From: Molanna angustata
Lineage: Eukaryota > Arthropoda > Insecta > Trichoptera > Molannidae
Direction of reading: 5' to 3'
NCBI GenBank assembly: GCA_963576475.1
Contig: OY754977.1
Span: 32,429,672-32,493,671 of the forward strand
Length of the DNA stretch: 64,000 nucleotides
Position 1 is the first letter of the stretch, and the number at the start of each line of letters is the position of its first letter. This document shows positions 10,958-23,615 of the stretch, piece by piece. The position numbers and the translations under genes were made by a program. The notes under the pieces were generated by a model. That model did not search any database. It was not told the origin of the DNA and was given only the letters and a program-made list of their open reading frames with translations.

Positions 10958-11379
10958 CAATAAAAAAATCGCAATAAAAATAACCACCAAAACACAATAT
11001 AGAGTAAAAGACATTAGTTATACTATTATTGCTGAAACATTTATTTCATTTTGAGTTCTACCTACATCAAGTAGCCACATTGTTCTTAATTTTTAGATTT
11101 TTTTTTTCACTCTTTAAGTGACATATTATATCATATTTTAATTTTAAGCAAATAAAAAACACCTTCCATCTACAAATAAAGCAGGGGATCTTAATTAAGG
11201 CTATTTTTATTCCCTGCATTAGATACAGCTATGTGTTTGTGAATTGAAAAATGTACTGGAGAAATATGTAATATTGACTTCTAAAAATTGTGGAATAATA
11301 TTTTATGTAATCTTTTTACTCTATGCAAGGCACATTTTATAAATATTTTTAGATTAACTATGCCTTTTGGTTACACCAG

Positions 11380-11592
11380 GTGGAAGAAGACTGGAAGTAC
11401 GTGGCGATGGTCTTAGACAGAATGTTCCTCTATATATTCACGTTCGTCTGTCTCCTTGGGACGGCCCTCATCATCCTGCGCGCTCCTTCACTGTACGACA
11501 CCACCAAGCCAATAGACATCCTTTACTCCAAGATCGCCAAGAAGAAACTGGAACTGCTCAAGATGGGATCCACCCCGGACCCGGCCCTCTGA
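11380..11592 (+). CDS. nAChRalpha1: Nicotinic acetylcholine receptor alpha subunit, last coding exon
   Basis: Seventy codons plus TGA at 11590-11592. The exon joins the one ending at 9303 in phase 0 (acceptor ACCAG at 11375-11379). It starts [16 protein letters not shown], the conserved amphipathic helix and start of TM4 (about residues 15-34), and ends [20 protein letters not shown] followed by [14 protein letters not shown]. The extracellular C-terminal tail with this [16 protein letters not shown] pattern is typical of insect alpha subunits of the alpha-1/alpha-2 type. No break or missing residue is seen. Codon use is richer in G and C than the surrounding DNA, as expected for constrained coding sequence. 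Confidence 0.95.
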   Translation: MEEDWKYVAMVLDRMFLYIFTFVCLLGTALIILRAPSLYDTTKPIDILYSKIAKKKLELLKMGSTPDPAL

Positions 11593-11825
11593 AATTCGTC
11601 CCTCGTCTTTGGTGGCCACTCGCCCCCAAAGACGTTCTGGGAGCTAATCGTCATGTGGTGGGACGGATGATAAACGGACACTTTCTACTCTGAACCCCGA
11701 AACCAAATACAGCCAGTTGTCGTCCGTCTTCAAGAGTGCTTTCCGTGTTGGCTATTACAGTCCTGTATGTGTATATCTGTGTCTGCCTGTGCAACGTTCA
11801 ATAAAATTATATACACAACATTCTA
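11593..11825 (+). other. 3' UTR of nAChR gene with poly(A) signal
   Basis: Sequence after the stop stays less AT-rich until about 11790. AATAAA lies at 11800-11805, and AT-rich intergenic sequence follows. The cleavage site is probably within 10-30 bp of the signal. Confidence 0.7.
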
Positions 11826-13331
11826 AACAACAAAAACTTGCAAAACATGTTGTGAAAAGCTCCCGGAATGCTAAGTTAAAGAAAATAATTAAATAAATTT
11901 AAAAAAAAATAATATAAATTGTGCATAATATTGTTATTCGTGTTTTATATTAATGTGTTAGTATTTAATGGTATTAACAAAATTAAAACAAAAACAATGT
12001 TGCATAAAGAATTGACGTGTCGTTTTTATATGAGAACAATTTTTTGGATGATATTCTATTGAAATAATTTTTTTACAAATTATATGATTATTGAAGTTGA
12101 TAAAATTTATATAAATTACATCATTAAATCCACTTGAGTTAATTTATATAAATTTTGAACATAAACGAGAGGTTGGCGTTATATTAAATATTAAATTGAG
12201 CATTTACCAACTATTTCCTTGTGTAAGACTGTTTAGAAAAAAATGATTAAAATGTCGTCGGTGTATTCTGAAAAAAATAAATAATAATAATAATACAAAA
12301 AGAGTAGAATTAACCTTTTATACAATAAAAGAATCCATAGTTAATAATAGTGAGGTTTGTTTAAAAAATTGACAAGTTTATAAAAATGGTGAACAATATT
12401 TATTAATCATTATCTATAGTGAAATTCATTATGATCTTATTACGTATTTCCTGAATAATCATGATCGTGCCACACTCGATATATTATTATTATCATTAAA
12501 TTTATTTATTTATAAAAATGGACAGTTTGAATTTATAAAAATAATTAAAACTTTTATACTAAATGTAAACAATATGCTCAAATAGAGAATTTTTCAATCA
12601 ATTCTAGTTTTTAACCTCATACAATAAACCAAAAAAGTGTAGGAAAATAATACTTAATATTTTTACAATAATATATCTAATTATATAAATTTACTACTTG
12701 TAGATCGTGTTATCTGTCTATATTATTATTTTTGATAATATATTTCATCAATCGTCAAAATCATTTTTGTGATGCAAGTGGAAAGTTATTTTTTAATTCA
12801 AAATTATTTAGGAATTCAATTTTTTTCAGTTTTTTTACATATACATACATTGATGTTGACAATTTTTTTGCGCTACGGAAATTGTCGATCATCGATGTTT
12901 TAAATATATTTGTAATTTCAGAGTCAGTTCTTTGTGATTACAAAATAAATAATATAAGTTTTCATCGTCGTATTTAAGTTTGGATATCACTAAAGTTGAG
13001 CGCTTTCTTAAAATTTTCATTTTGCGGCACACATTTGATGCCAAGATATTTTGAATAATCACTTGCCTCTTACAAAAGGCTAGTTAGTCACTTTGGCGCC
13101 TGACAAAATAATTTGCTCTAATGTATGTCTCAATCTTAAGGAAAAATTGTACGAGTATTTCACCACTTAATTATGTATGTGAATTCAACTTAGCCAGCTG
13201 CATAATTGAAACTCAGCTCAAGACAGTCAACGTAATTTTTATGTTTTTTTTTGTTGCTTTTTTTAATAATTTTAAATATATCGGTAGGATGTAAAATCTT
13301 TTTCTATAATTTTTAAAAAATATTAAAAATA
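11826..13331. other. AT-rich intergenic stretch
   Basis: No gene or repeat family recognised. The open frame at 12732-12977 is low-complexity with no motif. Confidence 0.45.
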
Positions 13332-13474
13332 AAAACGCTTATAACTTAAATCCACTGTTTATTTAGACTATAACCTACAACCAGTTTCGTACTAAGCACA
13401 TGTTCAAGTAGTCAAGACTACTTGAAACCGGTTGTAGTCATAAATAAACTGTGGAATTAAGTTATGAACGTTTT
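13332..13474. mobile_element. Diverged palindromic leader, Penelope-like
   Basis: The outer arms AAAACGCTTATAACTTAA and its near complement TTAAGTTATGAACGTTTT enclose facing copies of ACTGTTTATTTA and CAACC.GTTTC. On plus, a perfect hairpin AAGTAGTC-AA-GACTACTT is followed by GAAA and the palindrome ACCGGT, matching stem II, GAAA and stem III of a hammerhead. The CUGANGA box is eroded. MEFHQELSIKKLNL starts at 13513, as in the 10457 element. Confidence 0.55.
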
Positions 13475-13512
13475 CTATTTTAAATATGTATCAAAAATTT
13501 AAGTTAATTTTA

Positions 13513-13584
13513 ATGGAATTCCATCAAGAACTATCTATCAAAAAATTAAATCTAATTAAAATATTTTTGATTTATTTGAATTGA
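13513..13584 (+). pseudogene. Short start of Penelope-like ORF
   Basis: ATG at 13513 opens MEFHQELSIKKLNLIKIF and the frame stops soon after. The first 14 residues match the frame at 10655 at most positions. Nothing recognisable follows. Confidence 0.4.
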
Positions 13585-14076
13585 AGATTCATTTGCATTT
13601 AAGAATGTTTCTTTTAATATATCAGTAAGCAATAGGTCAATACAAATATCTACATAACTACTCAAATCCGTAAAAAAACAAGACTTAAAATTAATAAAAA
13701 TACTAAATTATTTCTCCACACATTTCGATAATTATGACCATACGTTTTTGCCGAGGTGACTCGGAATTATCAAGGTCTTTAATGAAACTAACCAATTTTA
13801 TCCAAAATCGAGCTACACTACAACATTTACAGCGTTGCCACATGTGTGAGTGGAGTTACAGAGATTTCTCAATGTAAAGTAATAAAATAATAAAATACTT
13901 TGGTACATTTGTTCATTAATTTTAAAATGGATTTCCACTCTGTTTTTCACTTTAGAATCATTTAATCCAGAATTTTTACTTACATGCCACAATGTCATCT
14001 CAAAATTTTAAATAAATAAATATGTAGTTAAATTCATTTAAAACGATTGAAAGAATCAACTGAGACTTATTTTTTT
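13561..14076. other. AT-rich non-coding stretch
   Basis: No recognisable feature apart from low-complexity AT sequence. Confidence 0.4.
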
Positions 14077-14153
14077 ATATCTCAATAGAGACGAAATTGG
14101 AATATTATAGGAGAATGTCCTATAGTATTCCAAATTCGTCTCTTTTGAGATGT
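14077..14153. mobile_element. Solo pair of TIRs of the 2966-4520 family
   Basis: A 77-bp palindrome: ATATCTCAATAGAGACGAAA and TTGGAATATTATAGGA facing their complement. These are the termini of the family at 2966-4520 with the whole interior deleted. Confidence 0.75.
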
Positions 14154-14753
14154 TAAAAACTTGTAATAAAATATCATTGAATCCCGACAGGTAAAAAATC
14201 TAATGTAACTATAAAAATATTCGAGATATTGATTATTTGACTGACTGACTTTACTGATATCAAAATATATAATACAAACCAATAAATTTTACAATTTATT
14301 TATAGAAATATTTGTTGTCAATTATCATATTTTATTTTGGTTTTGAATAGTCATTTGTAATGTTTGAAATATTTTTATATCTTGTGCCAATACTGAATTA
14401 CATACCTATTTGTAATAACACATTTCATAAATAGCTGAATTTCTTCATATTATATTATTTATTTTTTTGCATATTATGTTGATTGTTTTTCGATGACATA
14501 TTTATATACCTGAAATGAATTAATATCATACGTAAATGAGATTTATATTTTACTCAATCATTTCAGTGTTCTATTTACTATAGCTGTATAATGTAAAAGT
14601 TTTTTTTAACAATTTTAGTTATTATTAAAAATTAATATTCACCAGACTATACTATACTTTTATATCCATTGAAAGACTCTAAAATTATCATTAATTACAG
14701 TGTTTTCAATCCAATGTCTCATTTTACAATTAAAACGAAGAAAAGTTAATTCT
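14154..14753. other. AT-rich non-coding stretch
   Basis: Nothing recognised. Confidence 0.4.
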
Positions 14754-14904
14754 ATTAAAATTAAAACAATTTGTTTTAAATTCTACGTATATTTGTTATT
14801 CGTCGATAGGTATTTCGCCTAGATAGATGCCCTAGCAGGGCGAAATAGCTATCGACGAATAACAAATATACGTAGAATTTAAAACAAATTGTTTTAATTT
14901 TAAT
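14754..14904. mobile_element. Palindromic leader with hammerhead-like core
   Basis: Arms of about 65 bp (ATTAAAATTAAAACAATTTG, then TTATTCGTCGATAG inward) are close to perfect. On plus, stem II GCCC-TAGCA-GGGC (14829-14841) is followed by GAAA (14842-14845), the palindrome ATAGCTAT (14845-14852) and C14853. The first box reads CTAGATAGA where CUGANGA is expected. An ATG at 14920 opens MEFYYVNYP, resembling the start seen at 10655. Confidence 0.55.
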
Positions 14905-14960
14905 ATACCTAATTTTAAAATGGAATTCTACTACGTAAATTATCCACAAATACTTAATTG

Positions 14961-16160
14961 TTAATTCGTTAATCGATACATACATATATTTCATGCATTG
15001 CAGATTTGTGATATTGATTTTTTTAAGGTATTTACTATTTAAACGTATACATTTAACTTGTTCTCTTTATATTATGGTACTTGATTATTTTTATTTTCTA
15101 CCTAACTTTAACTTTTATACTCTAAGATTTGCAAAAGTAAATTTAAACTATGAGCCGCGATATGAAATGAAACCAGTACTATTTGTGGTAGAAATTAAAA
15201 TTATATAACTAACAATAATAACGTCTTTATCTATTAAGATAATTTACCTATATCAAATAAAGAGCTGCACAATCAACACACGTGTTTATATTATAATACA
15301 TCTTCGTAAATAATTCCTACTCAAAAATATAGAATTTGTTCAAGTATATAATTATATTGTGTATATGTATGTATCTTATAGTTAACTAGGTACAAATATG
15401 TAAAATATTAAATGTGCACACGTTATAATTAAACATAGTGAGTGAATATCTTTTGTAATTGCGATTTTCCGATGGTTAATTTCATTTGTGTACTTGTTTC
15501 AAAAGTTACACAGCCAAGATGGATAGTGCAATAAATATTTATTTCCTAGGACTCCCGAGATTCGAACCATATTTAAAAATAATTTTGACGTGAGACAACA
15601 AGTGGCGGATTGTTTGCCAAATTGACTCGGTGATATTTCAAACTGACAATAAAATTAACGACGTTGATTGAAAATAATAAAACACATTAAATTAAATGGA
15701 TAGTAATTTTTTTTATTCAAAAATTTAACAACGAACAAATTGTTCATAATGTTTTCATAATGATTTATTTAAAAAAATGCATGACCGCAAAGTATTTTAA
15801 AAGAGAATTAACTCGATATTTTTTATTACGAATATCAAAAATTACATTATTAATTCTAAGCAATATAACAAATAAATTTATTAAACTGTTTTGTAATAAA
15901 TTGTCGTTTTTGATTATTTATTACATAAAGAACAATTATAATGCAATATTTATGAACAAAAAATTGAATGTTCAAGCAATAATTGATAAATAAAAATACA
16001 TTGCCACCTATCAACAAAAATCGGTATTTTTTACTTTACTTTAAAAAATGGTTCGAATCTCGGATAAAAAAAAACGTTATAATTTCTCGTCGACATCTTT
16101 GGGTGAAACCATGGATGTTTCATATGCGAATTCGATGATTTCAGTGGTATATATAAACTA
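14961..16160. repeat. AT-rich stretch with facing TTCGAA-type repeats
   Basis: CCCGAGATTCGAACCAT (15553-15569) faces ATGGTTCGAATCTCGG (16048-16063) about 0.5 kb apart. Each resembles a tRNA-type B box (GGTTCGAAT), so the pair may be the ends of a small element or two SINE remnants in opposite orientation. The frame at 15760-15993 between them is AT-driven. Otherwise nothing recognised. Confidence 0.35.
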
Positions 16161-16400
16161 ACCTTCTTAATAATTTGTACGATCATTGTCTGCCATTTGT
16201 GTTGGATCCTAAAATCGGCGTGGGCTGGTCGAAATTAGTCAATTTCGCACACTTTATCGATTCGGCAGCGACAACGGAACCTCGCGTGATGGCTCGTCGC
16301 CAGAATCCTAGTTGCAGATCGACAGAGGGGCGAAATAATTCCTAGAGTCGGTCCTCCCATGTCACGTAATAACCCGATTAGCAGTGACATCTATTAATAG
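16161..16400. other. Locally GC-rich block of unknown origin
   Basis: This block stands out in composition from the AT-rich flanks and ends near CCTCCCATGTCACGTAATAA. No open frame or RNA family is recognised. It could be part of an old element or a regulatory segment. Confidence 0.3.
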
Positions 16401-16929
16401 TATTATTATATAAATAATTATTTAATATGATTGTAGTGTACAACTGCGGTACAAACACATTATACTCGTATTACGTGCAAATTCAATGTATTTTTTACTA
16501 ACATATAATAATTATAAAACTAGTTTTTAATGATAATAATGATTCGAAATAAAATAAATAAATAATTAGTTATGTTATTGCGTTTTCGTATTTTATACTG
16601 TATGATACACTTAAACGCCTATAATCGATTTTTGTGGTACTAACATATAGGTCTTGTACAATATGACAATTGTTAAAAAAATAAATAAAATTTATATAAT
16701 AATAGAAAATAAAAATAACACACTGGCTCTCCGTGCACGCTCTCATTTGTAAATACCAGTGGCGGAGCAGACCTGAAAATAAATAAATTGATATTTGTAT
16801 TCTGTTAATTATTAATATTAAACAATCTTTATTTCATTTTACGTAGTAACAGATTAGATGTTTCGTTTTTTTTAGAGTGAACGGTGGATAATAACAATGA
16901 GTGTATTTTACTGCATAAAAAAAAGAAAT
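16401..16929. other. AT-rich non-coding stretch
   Basis: Nothing recognised. Confidence 0.4.
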
Positions 16930-17150
16930 TATTTGGGTATATTTATAAATGTGAATATATGTGTGCGAAAAGAGTCTGTGGATTTGGATATATTTATAAA
17001 AGTAAGTACCTAAATGCGTGCGAAATCAGTCAGTGGATTTGGATATTTTTAAAAATGTGTGTGACCTAAGTTATTGGATTTGGATATATTTATAAATATG
17101 AATATATGTGTGCGAAATGAGTCATTGGATTGTGTGTGCGAGGAGTAATA
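16930..17150. repeat. Degenerate tandem repeat, about 45-55 bp period
   Basis: Four diverged units share GGATATATTTATAAA and GTGTGCGAAA (near 16935, 16986, 17040 and 17083). Spacing is irregular. Confidence 0.6.
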
Positions 17151-19159
17151 CGTGGGTATGATTAATTTAATATGCATTTATAAAATAATCATAACAAAAT
17201 AAATATTATATATTTATTAGGAGTCGAACCGAGAAATTAAAAACACTTACGTTTCGTCGATAAAAAAAAAGTAATTTACTGATAATTAATTTTAATAACA
17301 CAATAAAATATTTTTTCACATGGTAAATAATTTATAGAAATCAGCACTTAGGACACAATTTTATATCGGTCACTATGACACACTTTCAAATTTATTAATA
17401 ATAAACTGGACATACCTCTGTTGACAATGTATTGTCAATGTTGGTATGACAAATAATCATTAGGTGTTAATACAATATTATTGTCATGAATTAATTTTGA
17501 ACACGAATTGTAAAAAATGCGTATTGTGAACATACAAAAATCCACAACTTTTATTTAAAGGTGTGTTCTAAGTATTGACTATTGATCATTGAATGACCGA
17601 CAAAAATTGAATGCACAAAAGTTGATTGACCTCGAAAACATTTCAATTATATTATGATGTAACTAGAGCATCAGAATAAATCAAGCTGTTTTATTGTGGG
17701 TTTTAAATGAAATTTAGCGATTTTGTGCAGTGGAAAGTAAATTATTTATATTTTTGTGTAATCATTAGGTACTAATTTAAGACGTCGAGTATTCCAAATG
17801 AAAGCTGTAACAAATCTGCAAATATTTATAAAAAAAATTTATCTCAAATGATATCGACGCAGAAAATATTCGTTTTTTTATTATTTAACTTAATTCTTGA
17901 AATGAGCGACATTTTTGAGCGACTGTGATTTTTATGTGCATTTTCTAGAAATTATCAAAAATAGAACACACATTTATTTGTTCTTTTTTTGCTAGATCTT
18001 GTAATTGTGTATATAATATTGTGTAAATTCATTTAAATTTTGATTCGATTAAAAATGGATTTTTCAATGTTCATGACATACGATGTTTTTTTTTTAATTT
18101 TTGTGTAGGTATAAATAATTATTCTGGCTACGGTCGAACCGCGAAAAAAAAACTGCCAAATATAATGCCATTAATTGTACGTACGTAATTTAAGGCCGCT
18201 AGATAATAAGGCTGTTTTTAATAAATAAAATAAAAATAATAAAACACAATAAAACTTAATAGAACATTTCTAATTGTTTGATTCTTCGTCCGCCTGGTAA
18301 CACCTTCAAGCGACTTTTGGACGCAACTTCAACCATAAAATAATATTTCTTTATGACGCAACAAACAAAAGTCAACCATTACGAAATTGCGAATTGCGTC
18401 ATTGTGAACTTGATCATGAAATTTAAAAAAATATACATGAAACATTGTAATGTTGCCTAGGTTTGACATGTATTTGTATAAAAAATACTTTTTTTTTAAT
18501 AATGTTTTGTTGAAATTGTAATATCCACATTTTATATATTTGTTTAAATTATTATTGAATATCGATGTAGCACAGGGTCTTATTAAGGCTGCGACTAAAA
18601 GGTGTTTTATATAGATAATAATGTTAAACCGTAAAAAAATTGTAATTTTCTTGATTTAAGTAAAAAAATATATTTACTACAATAACTTCCTATCAATGCT
18701 TCCAATCATAGCAACATTGCTCATTTAAAATATATATAAACTTTTTTTTCTTAAACCTACTTGTAATTTTTACGTATTTTATAATGTTTAGTATTTTTTC
18801 CACATATTTTATCAAATGAATCTTATAGTTTACCCAATTTTTACTGTTTTTTTTTATATTATTTAATAAAATCATCAGAGTTGGCTTAATTATGTGGCTG
18901 ATTGGTTTAGTACAAACAATAAACATCGTTCTTATACGGCAATGAACATCGATTACTTTCTGATGCATATTATAAATAAAACAAACAGTATAGAAGTCTA
19001 AATTTTGAATATGTAAGTAAAAAAAAATCAAGCCCCTAAAAAACGAATTGATTTTTTACCCATTTCTTGAAATGAAATAAATGAAATTCTAGTGGCATCC
19101 TCATTATTCGATTTACTTGAATAATAAAGATATCAATAAACATTTTTTTCTTTTTTCAT
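17151..19159. other. AT-rich intergenic stretch
   Basis: No gene recognised. GTCGAACCG-like words near 17222 and 18133 recall tRNA B boxes but lack a readable SINE body. The minus frame at 18693-19031 is lysine/isoleucine-rich with no motif. Confidence 0.4.
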
Positions 19160-19700
19160 CAATATATATTCGTCCTTTTCCTCACGACTGAGGATAGCGG
19201 CTGTAGTCCGTCACCACACGTATGGCCCAACTCCATGCCAATGTGTTTTGGGCTGAACGCAAAGCACCAGTCACCGAAGACCCCATTGTGGACTTAACCA
19301 AATCGCTCCATCTGGTCAGTGAGCGACCACGAGATCTCCGTCCTTCCACGCTGCCCATCATAACAAGCTTCTCGAGGCAGTCTGGTTCCCTTCTAGGAAT
19401 GTGTCCAAAGAATTGAAGGATACGTCTGTAACATATCGTTGACAGACGATCCTTGATCTTTAACTCGTCTAAAATTGACACATTCGTTCTTCAGGCTGTC
19501 CATGGGATGCGCAATATACGCCTCCAGCACCACATTTCGAAAGCATCGATCCTCTTTCGTTCTGACTCCCTAAGTGTCCATGTTTCCACACCATACAGGA
19601 ACATAGAGAATATCAGAGCCCTGATGAGTCTAACCTTCGTGTTGCTCGTGATGGTCCGTAAAGTGTTTGCTGTATTTGCCTGATTGAAAAACAAAACAAA
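19160..19700 (-). mobile_element. RTE-like LINE fragment, RT C-terminal region, second copy
   Basis: Minus strand: RLIRALIFSMFLYGVETWTL, RRILRIPWTA, then ILQFFGHIPRREPDCLEKLV and GRRSRGRSLTRWSDLVK, ending SRYPQS. It is very similar to 7316-7950 in order, sequence and end point, so both are copies of one element. One stop follows IPWTA and a small indel lies near 19437. The 5' part, including the catalytic core, is missing. It is truncated at about 19690, which fits typical LINE 5' truncation. Confidence 0.8.
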
Positions 19701-21006
19701 AAAATGATAACCTGCATATTTTATTATTTTAGATTTTATCATTTATGTACAACTAGACTGAATATGTGCAGACATCTTGAAATCTTAATGTGCGTTATTG
19801 AAAATAACAATTTTCTGAGGTTGGTTTTAATAAAAAAAATCATAAATTTTTGTTACGAACTGTACTCAGATCAATAAAATACATTCAAAATGATGATGGT
19901 GAAAAACAGTTTCTAGAAAACTTCATTGACAATTTATATATTTTAATATAAGAAGAATTTGTATTTCATGAATATTGGCCAACTCTGAAATATTAAATAA
20001 TATTAATTTGGTGTTATTTTTTTCCCATTTAATGTAACAGATAGTTTTTAGTGACCCTGTTATATGTATTTCCTAAGATTATATGTATAATATATAAAAT
20101 TTGGTTGTGTCCTACTATATAAAGCAATCAATTTTACCAAAAAAAAAAACATGTTAGATTCCTTCCTGTTATGTGTATATTTATGTATGTGTCTATATAT
20201 GTATATGTCTGTTCAACTATGCGTACAACGAAAGATAAGTAGCTAGCTTGAATATGTATAGATCTGTAATATTGTTTTGACGTTACATTATACTGTATAT
20301 ATATAATATACATTATCCTTTGCACAATTAAACCTTTCAAACTTATAAAGAAAGAGGTTGATTGATCTCATTTTCCTTTCAACTCAAATAAATAAAAATC
20401 CAGTGTTGAACTAAATAATATGGTGACTACATACCTAAATACGACATGAAAATTTTAAATTCCGTTTCAGTGTTTTCCGTTCCGTTCCGTTAAACGGTTA
20501 TACAGTTTGCGTAAAATCAGGCGTATAAGCAATATTTTTCACGGGTTTGACTCTCAAAAGGTAAACAGGAATACCAATTAAACTTCAAGGAAGGTCTGCA
20601 GCATCAAAAGGAATCAGGATGTTACTATGAATCACATTCATATATAAAGTGAATCGTTTTATTTGTTGATTTAATAAAAAATAACTTTATAATTTAACAA
20701 AGAGCTTTTCAAGCTACGGATCTGTATTTTCCACGCTAAAATTTTATTGTAATATTATTTTTTTTAGTTTCTTTAATTTTTTGTTTTTGTAGAAGCCACA
20801 CGAGTTTTTTTCACAGGAATATGTGTATCGTAAGGTCGTTTCTAAACGGCAATTTCTTGCAACTAATACGTCTTAAACTTAATGTCACCGTGCTTAAACT
20901 AATAAAATTAATAAACAAGTTGAACAAATTTTGTTCTGTGAGTTTTTCTTATTTTCTAGACCAAATTCCTTATTCCTTCTGATATGTCAGACACTTTGTT
21001 GACTTG

Positions 21007-21009
<3 letters not shown>
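19701..21009. other. AT-rich intergenic stretch
   Basis: No gene recognised. A short TTCCG repeat sits near 20478-20494. Confidence 0.4.

Positions 21010-21080
<71 letters not shown>
21010..21080. repeat. (CT)n microsatellite
   Basis: About 35 uninterrupted CT dinucleotides, followed by one extra T and two more CT. Confidence 0.97.
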
Positions 21081-21085
<5 letters not shown>

Positions 21086-21734
21086 TAATTATTTTATTTG
21101 GTTAAATTTCATTTTGAAAATATTGAATAAATACGTTAAATTCCACACAATGATTCATTGTTGTTTTTCGATTCTTGAATAAATTGTGCAAATGGTATAT
21201 TGTTAGATATTTAGATAAATGTAATGTTTAAATGGATAAGTCTAATTTTTGTGTTATTGTGCTGTCGATTTGATCAATGTTCTCTGTTTATTTCGTTATA
21301 TGCTTCGTTTTTATTTTAATTTTATAGCTATGCGATGTCCCTTTTAATTTTATATATAAAACATATTATTTACATATTGCGTTTCTGAAAAAGTAAAACG
21401 ACTTTGGTAAAGTTTAATAAAATGTTGAATGTAACTAGATTAGAATGAATACTTTAGTTTAATATTTTTTATTTTACTTTAACCATAGTAATTATATTCT
21501 TTTTAAATACCTCAGAACTGTGTTTAAACTAAAATACGGGAAAATAGTGCTTATAAATTCAGTTTGCTCTATACAGTGTAACAAAAACTTAAATAAATAT
21601 GAATAAACAAAAATAAATATTTTTATTAAATTTAATTGTTTTTAAAATTAACGACATAGAGAATGTACGTACATAATATGTACTGCACTTATATAATGAC
21701 CATAACTTATGTAACTAAACTAAAATAAAAATCT
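21081..21734. other. AT-rich non-coding stretch
   Basis: Nothing recognised. Confidence 0.4.
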
Positions 21735-22030
21735 GTTAGTCAAAAACCGGCAAGTCCGTAATCAGTAAACAATGTTATATAACAATTGTACACAAGCTTT
21801 TACCCAACTAAAAAGCTGTCAGTAAGTCCGTTATCAGTAAACAATGTTATATTACAATTGTTAACAAGCTTTTACGCAACTAAAAATCTGTCAGTAAGTC
21901 CGTAATAAGTAAACAATTTTATATTACAATTGTTCACAAGCTTTTACCCAACTAAAAATCTGTCAGTAAGTCCGTTATCAGTAAACAATGTTATATTACA
22001 ATTGTTCACAAGCTTTTACCCAACTTAAAA
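21735..22030. repeat. 72-bp tandem repeat, four copies
   Basis: Each unit reads GTCAGTAAGTCCGTTATCAG then TAAACAATGTTATATTACAA and CAAGCTTTTACCCAACTAAA. The first copy is the most diverged. Each unit holds an internal AATTGT/ACAATT pair. No coding potential. Confidence 0.9.
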
Positions 22031-22157
22031 ATGTTCTTAAATAAATATTTAATTTTTCTAACCAAACTTGATCTTCACGAGGCAGACAGATACATCCGAA
22101 TGCCACACACTCCTATCTTAATACACAATTATTGCTATTTATGTACATGTGTACAAA

Positions 22158-22198
22158 GGCAGGTTTATTGCCATAAGGCAATTTCTTCCAACCAACCC
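22158..22198 (-). repeat. LINE/SINE 3' tail hairpin remnant
   Basis: TTATTGCCATAAGGCAAT followed by TTCTTCCAACCAACC is the 3' tail hairpin also found at 23662, 38341, 48741 and 55466. Only the tail is left. Confidence 0.6.
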
Positions 22199-23615
22199 GA
22201 TCATTTTCTCATTTTCATAATATTGATTCTGTTGGTTTATATTCATATCGTTTAGTTATTCGTTTGTTTTATCCTTCCAACATATTAGTAGGAAAATTCA
22301 ATTATTTATGTATAGGTTGATAACTTTTTTCCATATTTTAATTTACTTTGTAATAAAAATGTTTCATCGGCTTGAACTTATGAAAGTTAAATTTCAACGT
22401 TGTAAAGTATAGGTAAATGAAAGGTGAATAAATGATAAAGAATTTATGTAATATCATTTAAAATAACTGAAAGATAATAATGCGGACAAAAAATATATTT
22501 CAAGTATATTGTTATACGAAAAAAGTGGTTTGGACACTTAAAAAAATATACAGTACCTCTAAACAAATGATAGTAAAAAAATATATAAATGTATAAATTA
22601 CAAGAATCACTCAAAAGATGGTTGGTTTGACGAAATGGTATAAATTTTAAAATAGGGATTTATAAACATAATATGTGCACGTAAGCGATTAGATTTTGTA
22701 AGGATTGAACTGTGTGGCTTTCGGTATTACCAGTCTACCCTATTTGGATGTGGTGTGATTCATTAAAATATATTTGAAAAGTAACTGTGTTACGTTAAAT
22801 TTTTTGTTGTTGAATATTTTTGAATTGTTGAATAAAGATAATGAATAAATCTTTAAATAATACAATTTACAATTCATTATAAATGAAATGTATTTGTTTA
22901 TTCATAGATACATTTCAAAAGTTATGCATATACACGCCAGCTCTTCGTATATTTTTCAATTTATTAGTTATCGTTTTAAACATAAAATAAATTAAAGTTA
23001 ATTAATATTTCAGATTATCATCTAATTTGGCCTGCTCAACTGTGCTCAATGGTCAGAAAATCGCATTTTTATTGAATAATAAAATTGTGAAGCTTGTATG
23101 TAGTTCTTATTTTAATTAAAAAAAACGTCGTTCGTAGATGAAAATCATGGAAAATACGGGTTATTAATGTAACGATAAGAATTTAGTATTGTTAAAAACT
23201 GATAAATTAATGTTCTAATGATTAAGGATCAATTTAGATTCGATGGTTTTTATTATATTTATTTTTTAACTATCAAATAAACGATTTTTTTTTGAATAAT
23301 TGTTATCAAAATTAAATTGAAATCAAACATGTTGCAGAATAATTTCAAGTCTCTCGACTTTTGACTTAAGAAATAAATATTTGTTTCTTGAATGTTATCA
23401 CTTTTAAAGCATGTCGTAATATAGTTCTGTTAATGATATAATTTAGGCTAATACATTTGTTAAACAAAGAAAACCTTTTTTGCTTCAATACTGTTTCCTT
23501 TAAAATTGAAAATTATATAATTTATTGATTTATTATTTACAGCAGATTATCAAATTGTTATTTTGGTAAAACAAAACATGACTCCTTTGAAATCCATGCT
23601 TTTGTTGCCGTCACA
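22199..23615. other. AT-rich intergenic stretch
   Basis: No gene or repeat family recognised. Confidence 0.4.

Larger units (their letters stand above)
9304..11379 (+). other. nAChR intron carrying retroelement pieces
   Basis: Flanked by GTAAGT at 9304 and ACCAG at 11375-11379. It holds a LINE fragment (about 9390-9780) and the palindromic leader and ORF start at 10457-10960. The rest is AT-rich and featureless. Confidence 0.85.
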
